From the NCBI GenBank assembly GCA_035534295.1, contig DATLSE010000006.1, forward strand, positions 1 through 64,000: DNA of 64,000 bases, read 5' to 3'. A program made the position numbers and the translations under genes. Source of the stretch: DATKQJ01 sp035534295 (GTDB lineage: Bacteria; Chloroflexota; Dormibacteria; Dormibacterales; Dormibacteraceae). Every line of letters starts with the position of its first letter. Position 1 is the stretch's first letter. The notes beneath the pieces are model-generated. The model was not told the origin of the DNA, made no database searches, and worked only from the letters and a program-made list of their open reading frames with translations. Shown in pieces: positions 58,278 to 64,000 of the stretch.

Positions 58278-59144
58278 TCAGCTCGCGGTCAGGAGCTCGA
58301 CGATCTGGTCGGTGGTCTCGGCGACCTCGATGCCCGCGGCTCTAAACGCCGCCTCCTTGCTCTGCGCGGTGCCCCGGTTGCCACTCACGATGGCCCCCGC
58401 GTGCCCCATGCGCTTGCCCTCGGGCGCCGTCCGCCCGGAGATGAAGGCCACCGCGCGCAGCCGCGAACCCCGCCCCATGTACTCGGCCGCCCGCTCCTCG
58501 TCGGAGCCGCCGATCTCCCCGATCACGGCCACGTGGGTGGTGTTGGAATCGGCCTCGAAGAGCTCGAGCACGTCCACGAAGGACATCCCGTTGATGGGGT
58601 CGCCGCCGATGCCTACCACCGTGGATTGACCCTTGCCCGCCGCGGTCAGCGCCGCCATGGTCTCGTAGGTCAGGGTGCCCGACCGGGCCACGATTCCGAT
58701 CGACCCGGGAGCCGAGAAGCGCTGCGGGATGATCCCGATCTTGCCCACCCCGGGGGTCAGGAGTCCGGGGCAGTTGGGTCCCAGGAGGTGGGCGCGCGGG
58801 AAGTCGGACAGAAAGCTCTTGACCCGGATCATGTCCTGGATCGGAATGCCCTCGGTCATGCAGACGATCAGTTCAAGGCCGGCGGCCGCAGCCTCCATGA
58901 TCGCGTCCGCCGCATACGGCGGGGGCACAAAGATACCGGCGGCATTGGCCCCGGTGGCCGCAACCGCGTCCTGGACGGTGTCGTAGATGGGAACCCCGTC
59001 GTGGTCCCCGCCGCCCTTGCCCGGGGTCACGCCGGCGACCACCTGGGTGCCCATGAGACGCATCTGGCCGGTGTGGAAGGAGCCTTCGCGTCCGGTCATG
59101 CCCTGGACCAGGACGCGGGTGTCGGGGGTCAAAAGGATCGCCAT
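58278..59144 (-). CDS. sucD: Succinyl-CoA synthetase alpha subunit
   Basis: A 288-residue subunit that binds CoA and carries the phosphohistidine. VQGMTGREGSFHTGQM is the CoA-binding start, CMTEGIPIQDMIR and GPNCPGLLTPG follow, and GHAGAIVSGNRGTA contains the active His. It works with sucC 3 nt upstream to interconvert succinyl-CoA and succinate. Confidence 0.97.
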   Translation of the reverse strand: MAILLTPDTRVLVQGMTGREGSFHTGQMRLMGTQVVAGVTPGKGGGDHDGVPIYDTVQDAVAATGANAAGIFVPPPYAADAIMEAAAAGLELIVCMTEGIPIQDMIRVKSFLSDFPRAHLLGPNCPGLLTPGVGKIGIIPQRFSAPGSIGIVARSGTLTYETMAALTAAGKGQSTVVGIGGDPINGMSFVDVLELFEADSNTTHVAVIGEIGGSDEERAAEYMGRGSRLRAVAFISGRTAPEGKRMGHAGAIVSGNRGTAQSKEAAFRAAGIEVAETTDQIVELLTAS

Positions 59145-59147
59145 CTT

Positions 59148-60275
59148 CTACCTCGTCAGGGCCACGATCTTCTGCGCGGCTTCCCAACCGCTGGCCCCGG
59201 GTTCGATTCCGTTCTGCTTCAGGATCTCCCGCCCCTCCTCCTCATTCGTGCCGCTCAAGCGCACCACCAGGGGAAGGTCGAATCCGAGCTGGTCGCGGGC
59301 CTGGATCAGGCCCCGGGCGACCTCATCGCCGCGGGTGATGCCGCCAAATATGTTGATCAGCACCCCGCGCACGCGGGGATTCATCAGGATCACCGCCAGC
59401 GCGTTCTCGACCACCTCGGCCCGCGCCCCGCCGCCGATGTCGCAGAAGTTGGCGGCGCTGCCCCCGGCCCGCTGGATCAGGTCCAGGGTGCCCATGCAGA
59501 GGCCGGCGCCGTTGCCGATGATCCCGATCTCGCCGTCGAGGGAGACGTAGGTGAGGTTGCGTCGATGCGCCTCGGCCTCGAGCGCGTCCTCCTCGCTCAC
59601 GCCGCCGTAGCGGCTCTCCAGCTCACGCTGCCGGAAGGAGGCGTTCTCGTCCGTCTCCAGCTTGGCGTCGCCGGCGATGAGCTCGCCCCCGGGGGTGATG
59701 ACCAGAGGATTGATCTCGGCCGTGACCGCGTCGTAGAGGGAGATCGCACGGTGAAGCTTTTTCACCAGGGGGACCAGGGCCCGCACGTGCTCGCCCAGGC
59801 CGGCGGCGAAGACGAGCTGATTCAGCTCGAAGTCGAGCGGGCCCCGCCAGGGATCGGGATGCAGGCGCGCGATCGACTCCGGGGACTCCTCTGCCACCTG
59901 CTCGATCTCCATCCCCCCCTGGGAGGAGAGCATCAGGATGTTGTTGCGCCGGTCGCGGTCGACCGTGAAGCCCAGATACACCTCGCGCGAAATGTCGAGC
60001 GCGGTCTCGCAATAGACCAGGGGCACCCGGTGACCCTTGATGTCCATGCCGATGATCTGCTCGGCCGCTGCTCGCGCCTCCTGCGGGTTGGCGGCGAGCT
60101 TGATTCCCCCCGCCTTACCCCGGCCCCCGACCGGCACCTGCGCCTTGACTGCGACCGGCCCGAGCTCAGCGCAGGCCTGCGCTGCCTCCTCCGGCGTCCG
60201 CGCCACCCTGCCCTTGGGAATGCCAATGCCGAGAGAGGCCAGAACCTCTTTGGCCTGATACTCGAGCAACTTCAT
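59148..60275 (-). CDS. sucC: Succinyl-CoA synthetase beta subunit
   Basis: A 375-residue ATP-grasp subunit. MKLLEYQAKEVLASLGIGIPKG begins the family. PVAVKAQVPVGGRGKAGGIKLA binds nucleotide, and GDAKLETDENA carries the metal Asp residues. NIFGGITRGDEVARGL binds succinate. It is followed by sucD. The pair links methylmalonyl-CoA-derived succinyl-CoA to succinate dehydrogenase. Confidence 0.97.
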   Translation of the reverse strand: MKLLEYQAKEVLASLGIGIPKGRVARTPEEAAQACAELGPVAVKAQVPVGGRGKAGGIKLAANPQEARAAAEQIIGMDIKGHRVPLVYCETALDISREVYLGFTVDRDRRNNILMLSSQGGMEIEQVAEESPESIARLHPDPWRGPLDFELNQLVFAAGLGEHVRALVPLVKKLHRAISLYDAVTAEINPLVITPGGELIAGDAKLETDENASFRQRELESRYGGVSEEDALEAEAHRRNLTYVSLDGEIGIIGNGAGLCMGTLDLIQRAGGSAANFCDIGGGARAEVVENALAVILMNPRVRGVLINIFGGITRGDEVARGLIQARDQLGFDLPLVVRLSGTNEEEGREILKQNGIEPGASGWEAAQKIVALTR

Positions 60276-60358
60276 TCAGCATCATCTCCTGGCCGCCCGA
60301 GCGGCGTTGACCGGCGCTCGAACAGGGTAGCAATTGCGGAGCGTCGACCGGAGTCGGG

Positions 60359-61906
60359 CTAAAGGGGAATGTTGCCGTGCCAGCGCTCGGTTCGCCGGCG
60401 CTCCTTGCGCTGAGCCATGCGCAGCGCCCGGATGAGAATCGGCCGGGTCTGGGCAGGCTCGATGATGTCGTCCAGGTAGCCACGCTCGGCCGCCGCGAAG
60501 GGACTGGAGTAGAGGTCCCGATACTCTTCGACCAGGCGTTCACGCTCCTGCCCCGGATGCGGCGCCTGCTCCAGCCGGCGCCGGTGGATCACGTTGACCG
60601 CGCTCTCCGGACCCATCACCGCCACCTCGGCCGTGGGCCAGGCAAAGTTGAAGTCGGCCCGGATGTGCTTGGAGCACATGACGCAGTAGGCGCCCCCGTA
60701 GGCCTTGCGCACGATCACGGTCAGCTTGGGCACGGTGGCCTCGGCGAAGGCGTATAGCAACTTGGCTCCGTGGCGGATGATGCCCCCGTGCTCCTGCTCG
60801 GTTCCGGGCAGAAATCCGGGCACGTCCTCGAACACGATCAGGGGCAGATTGAAGGCGTCGCAGAAGCGCACGAAGCGCGCGGCCTTGACCGAGGCGTCGA
60901 TGTCCAGTGCTCCGGCCAGCACCCGAGGCTGGTTGGCCACCACGCCCACGCTCTGACCGTCCAGCCGGCCGAATCCGCACACCACGTTCATCGCGTGCAG
61001 CGGCTGCACCTCCTGCAGCTCGCCGTCGTCTACTACCTCGGCGATGAGCTCCCGCATCTCGTAGGGCTCGCGTGGATTTTGGGGGATGAGGTCCAAAAGG
61101 CGCGCCGAGACCCGTTCAGGACTGTCGTGAGGCACCACCACAGGGGGCGCCTGATCGCGGTTCAGAGGCAAAAACGAGAGCAGCCGCCGGACCTGCTCGA
61201 AGCACTCGTCCTCGCTCTCGGCCACGAAGTGCGCTACCCCCGAGCGCGTGCTGTGCACGCTGGCGCCCCCCAATTCCTCGAATCCGACCTCCTCTCCGGT
61301 GGTCACCCGGATCACCTCGGGCCCGGTGATGAACATGTAGCCCACGCCCTGGACCATGAAGGTGAAGTCGGTCAGCGCGGGCGAGTAGACCGCGCCCCCG
61401 GTGCAGGGACCGAGGATGAGACTGAGCTGGGGGATGACCCCGGACGCCTCCACGTTGCGCCAGAAGATCTCGGCGTAGCCGGCCAGGGCGACGACACCCT
61501 CCTGGATGCGCGCCCCCCCGGAATCGTTGATCCCGATCACGGGCACCCGGTCGCGCAGGGCCAGGTCCATCACCTTGCAGACCTTCTCGGCGAAGACCTC
61601 ACCCAGAGAGCCCCCGTAGACGGCGGCGTCGTGGCTGAAGACCATGACCGGACGGCCACCGATGCGGGCGTGCCCGCTGACCACGCCGTCGCCGCTGGGA
61701 CCGCTCTGGCCCGCCTCTAAGGCCGGGCGGGCGAACAGATCCAGCTCCTCGAACGAATCGGCGTCGACCAGGCGCTGGATGCGTTCGCGGGCGGTCAGGC
61801 GCCCGCGAGAGTGCTGCCGCGACACACCCGCGGGGTCGCCGTGCGAGGCCTGATAGCGGCGCTGCCGGAGCTCGTTCAGGGCGTCGATACGACGCTTTAG
61901 AGCCAC
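60359..61906 (-). CDS. Propionyl-CoA carboxylase carboxyltransferase (beta) subunit
   Basis: A 515-residue carboxyltransferase. GVVSGHARIGGRPVMVFSHD and the N-terminal part (RERIQRLVDADSFEELDL) are PccB-like. The GDSGGARIQEG-type oxyanion region is INDSGGARIQEGV, and VPGFLPGTEQEHGGIIRHGAKL is in the C-terminal half. It needs a biotin carboxylase subunit, which is not in the window. PCC and acetyl-CoA carboxylase subunits are alike, and the neighbours favour propionyl-CoA. Confidence 0.9.
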   Translation of the reverse strand: MALKRRIDALNELRQRRYQASHGDPAGVSRQHSRGRLTARERIQRLVDADSFEELDLFARPALEAGQSGPSGDGVVSGHARIGGRPVMVFSHDAAVYGGSLGEVFAEKVCKVMDLALRDRVPVIGINDSGGARIQEGVVALAGYAEIFWRNVEASGVIPQLSLILGPCTGGAVYSPALTDFTFMVQGVGYMFITGPEVIRVTTGEEVGFEELGGASVHSTRSGVAHFVAESEDECFEQVRRLLSFLPLNRDQAPPVVVPHDSPERVSARLLDLIPQNPREPYEMRELIAEVVDDGELQEVQPLHAMNVVCGFGRLDGQSVGVVANQPRVLAGALDIDASVKAARFVRFCDAFNLPLIVFEDVPGFLPGTEQEHGGIIRHGAKLLYAFAEATVPKLTVIVRKAYGGAYCVMCSKHIRADFNFAWPTAEVAVMGPESAVNVIHRRRLEQAPHPGQERERLVEEYRDLYSSPFAAAERGYLDDIIEPAQTRPILIRALRMAQRKERRRTERWHGNIPL

Positions 61907-61913
61907 TTTCGGC

Positions 61914-63497
61914 TCAGCCCAGATCGGCCGGCCGGTGTTCGCCGAAGACGGCGCGCAGGCGCCGGCAACACTCCCCCACGGTCGCGTAGGCGGCCAGCGC
62001 CGACTTGAGCTCGGGCATCAGGTTGTGCGTCCCGGCCGCCGCCGCCTGGAGCCGGTCGAGGGCCCGTTCGACCGCCCCCTGATCGCGCTCCTGGCGCAGG
62101 CGGCGGAGAGCTGCCACCTGTTCTTCCTGGGCGCGGGGCTCGACCCGGGTGATCTCGAGTTCGTCGCCGGACTCGCTCTGGTAGCGGTTCTGGCCCACCA
62201 CCACCCGCTCGCCCGATTCCACCCGGCGCTGGTGGCGGTAGGCCGATTCGGAAATGCGACGCTGCATGTACCCACGCTCGATCGCGCTCACCGCCCCACC
62301 CAACTGCTCGATCTCAGCCATGATCACCTCCGCCTCCGCCTGGAGCCGATCGGTCAATGCCTCGACGTAGTAGGAACCCCCCAGGGGGTCGGCGACGGCG
62401 GTCACGCCGGTCTCGTTGGCGATCACCTGCTGGGTGCGCAGAGCGAGTTCGGCTGCGCTCTGCGAGGGCAGGCCGAGGGCCTCGTCGTAGGCGTTGGTGT
62501 GCAGGGATTGGGTTCCCCCCAGGACCGCAGACATGGCCTCGAGCGAGGTCCGTACGACGTTGACCAGGGGCTGCTGCGCGGTCAGGGTGACGCCGCCGGT
62601 CTGGGTGTGGAAGCGCAGCGCCAGCGAACGCGGGTCCTGGGCCGCGAAGCGATCGCGCATGATCTGTGCCCACATCCGGCGCGCGCAGCGAAACTTCGCC
62701 GCCTCCTCAAAGAAGTCGGTGTGGCAGGCAAAGAAGAAGGAGAGCCGGGGCGCGAACTCGTCGATCTCAAGACCGGCGCCGAGGGCGGCCTCGACGTAGG
62801 CGATGCCGTCGGCCAGGGTGAACGCCACCTCCTCGGCCGCGGTCGCGCCCGCCTCGCGCATGTGATAGCCGGAGATGGAGATCGTGTTCCAGGCTGGGAG
62901 CTCGGCCCGACAGTGGGCGAACAGGTCGGTGGTGAGTCGCATCGAGGCTCGGGGCGGGAAGATGTAGGTGCCGCGAGCGACGTACTCCTTCAGGATGTCG
63001 TTCTGGACCGTGCCCCTTATATCCTCGCGAGCGCAGCCGCTGCGCTCGGCCACCAGCTGGTAGAGCAGTAGCAGCAGCGGGGCTGTGGCGTTGATCGTCA
63101 TCGAGGTCGAGATCCGCTCCAGGGGCAAACCCTGGAGCAGGGTCTCCATGTCGCGCAAAGAGTCGATCGCCACCCCGACCTTTCCGACCTCGCCCTGGGC
63201 CATGGGGTCGTCGGAGTCGTAACCGATCTGGGTCGGGAGATCGAAGGCGACCGAGAGCCCGGTCTGACCCTGGGCGAGCAGGTATTTGTAGCGCTGGTTC
63301 GACTCCGCCGCGGTGCCAAAGCCAGCGTACTGGCGCATGGTCCAGAGGCGATCCCGGTACATCCCGGGGTGGATGCCGCGGGTGAAGGGATACTGCCCCG
63401 GGTCAGGGGGCGGCGAGACCACATCGCCGGGCCCGTAGTGGGGCTTGAGCTCGAGCCCGGAATCATTGTGCCGAGGCGGAGGGGCGGGCGTGGTCAC
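61914..63497 (-). CDS. Methylmalonyl-CoA mutase large subunit
   Basis: A 527-residue mutase barrel without its own B12 domain. TMRQYAGFGTAAESN contains the Tyr and FPPRASMRLTTDLF the Arg that mark methylmalonyl-CoA rather than isobutyryl-CoA mutase. NTISISGYHMREAGATAAEE and RFHTQTGGVTLTAQQPLVN are family segments. The B12-binding subunit is separate, at 50952. The gene overlaps the epimerase start by 4 nt. Confidence 0.94.
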   Translation of the reverse strand: MTTPAPPPRHNDSGLELKPHYGPGDVVSPPPDPGQYPFTRGIHPGMYRDRLWTMRQYAGFGTAAESNQRYKYLLAQGQTGLSVAFDLPTQIGYDSDDPMAQGEVGKVGVAIDSLRDMETLLQGLPLERISTSMTINATAPLLLLLYQLVAERSGCAREDIRGTVQNDILKEYVARGTYIFPPRASMRLTTDLFAHCRAELPAWNTISISGYHMREAGATAAEEVAFTLADGIAYVEAALGAGLEIDEFAPRLSFFFACHTDFFEEAAKFRCARRMWAQIMRDRFAAQDPRSLALRFHTQTGGVTLTAQQPLVNVVRTSLEAMSAVLGGTQSLHTNAYDEALGLPSQSAAELALRTQQVIANETGVTAVADPLGGSYYVEALTDRLQAEAEVIMAEIEQLGGAVSAIERGYMQRRISESAYRHQRRVESGERVVVGQNRYQSESGDELEITRVEPRAQEEQVAALRRLRQERDQGAVERALDRLQAAAAGTHNLMPELKSALAAYATVGECCRRLRAVFGEHRPADLG

Positions 63498-63934
63498 GGA
63501 CGCTCCTCGACCAGTTCGGTCAGCACACCTCCCATCCCCCGGGGATGGAGAAAGGCGACGCGCTCGCCGCCCAGGCCCAGCCTGATCCCGGGCGGCACCA
63601 CCTCCTGTCCCAACTCGGCCGCCTGCCCCAGGGCCTGATCGAGGTCGTCAACCACCCACGCCACGTGGTGGACCCCATCCCCCCGGCGGTCGAGGAAGCG
63701 CTTAAGCGGTCCCTCGCCCAGAGGCTGGATCAGCTCCACCCGCTCGCCCCCGATCCTGACCAGGGCGGCCTCCATCCCCTCCTCCTCCATCCGCCGCCGC
63801 ACCTCGAGCTCGGACCCTAACAACCGCGCGTAGCTATCGAGGGAGTGCTCGAGATCGCTCACGATCAGCCCCAGATGATGAATCCGATCCAGCTTGAGCC
63901 GGGCGCGGGCCCATCCCTCCCCCGCCTCACCCAT
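63494..63934 (-). CDS. mce: Methylmalonyl-CoA epimerase
   Basis: A 146-residue VOC-fold enzyme. KLDRIHHLGLIVSDLEHSL is the family start, ERVELIQPLGEGPLKRFLDRRGDGVHHVAW carries metal Glu and His, and the C-terminal segment VPPGIRLGLGGERVAFLHPRGMGGVLTELVE has the rest. It inverts the alpha-carbon of methylmalonyl-CoA. It starts the visible part of the operon and overlaps the mutase. Confidence 0.92.
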   Translation of the reverse strand: MGEAGEGWARARLKLDRIHHLGLIVSDLEHSLDSYARLLGSELEVRRRMEEEGMEAALVRIGGERVELIQPLGEGPLKRFLDRRGDGVHHVAWVVDDLDQALGQAAELGQEVVPPGIRLGLGGERVAFLHPRGMGGVLTELVEERP

Positions 63935-64000
63935 CGTCGGGCCACAGGGTTTCGACCCGAGACGTGCACAGAGTCAACTCCCGGGCCGCGCGCGTGTAGC
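63927..64000 (-). CDS. Possible C-terminus of an upstream gene (partial)
   Basis: A minus-strand frame entering from the right edge reads YTRAARELTLCTSRVETLW then PDDG and a stop that overlaps the epimerase start by 8 nt. Tight overlap is usual in this genome, but 24 residues are too few to name a family. Confidence 0.25.
   Translation of the reverse strand, partial: YTRAARELTLCTSRVETLWPDDG

Overview
This is a high-GC bacterial chromosome segment with very compact gene packing: many 1-8 nt start/stop overlaps, and several genes that look leaderless. The gene set points to a Gram-positive-like or Chloroflexota/Dormibacterota-like lineage. It includes a mycobacterial-type trimeric succinate dehydrogenase, an F420-type luciferase-like oxidoreductase, split methylmalonyl-CoA mutase subunits, a LytR-CpsA-Psr protein, sulfolipid genes and CTC/TL5-type bL25. 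No rRNA or marker phylogeny is available, so the lineage is inference. No CRISPR array, intact insertion sequence, prophage or rRNA was seen.

Positions 1-13.7 kb are the accessory-looking part. They hold a tryptophanase-family fragment cut by the window edge, ABC-transporter debris, a RelE/Phd-type and a HigBA-type toxin-antitoxin pair, an orphan ribbon-helix-helix antitoxin, a NERD protein, a tRNA 3'-end fragment and a leftward catabolic cluster (4.2-10.9 kb) of hydroxyacid/sugar-acid-type dehydrogenases. A tRNA-Pro(CGG) flanked by a near-perfect 21-bp direct repeat closes this zone.

Positions 13.7-20.8 kb hold folE and a thioesterase, a succinate dehydrogenase operon whose membrane anchor carries a Cys/His cluster, an M29-like peptidase, a zinc-ribbon protein, a cupredoxin lipoprotein and an infA with an N-terminal extension. 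Positions 20.9-33.5 kb form one leftward operon of nine genes: fatty acyl reductase-HAD fusion, alcohol dehydrogenase, LarA-like enzyme, acyltransferase, SqdX-like glycosyltransferase, a DedA-RDD-GT2 fusion, an epimerase, UDP-sulfoquinovose synthase and a GT39 mannosyltransferase-like protein. It looks like a sulfolipid/glycolipid pathway with unusual additions and is the most interesting system here.

Positions 33.5-38.7 kb hold housekeeping genes (surE, upp, a DtxR-family regulator, Nudix), including two divergent genes that share a 17-bp intergenic promoter. Positions 38.9-44.0 kb are a complete-looking cytochrome c maturation operon (ccmG-E-F-I-like-A-B-C-D) with a Cys-type CcmE and no CcmH. 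It is preceded by an F420-type oxidoreductase, a GH1 glycosidase and a phosphatase. Positions 47-50.7 kb contain rarA, a divergent NDP-kinase, a short MscS channel and bL25.

Positions 51-64 kb are dominated by propionate/branched-chain acyl-CoA oxidation: methylmalonyl-CoA epimerase, mutase large and small subunits, MeaB, carboxyltransferase, SucCD and two acyl-CoA dehydrogenases. Together with the succinate dehydrogenase at 15-18 kb they would carry propionyl-CoA to fumarate. Cell-envelope genes (LytR-CpsA-Psr, O-antigen ligase) are interleaved.
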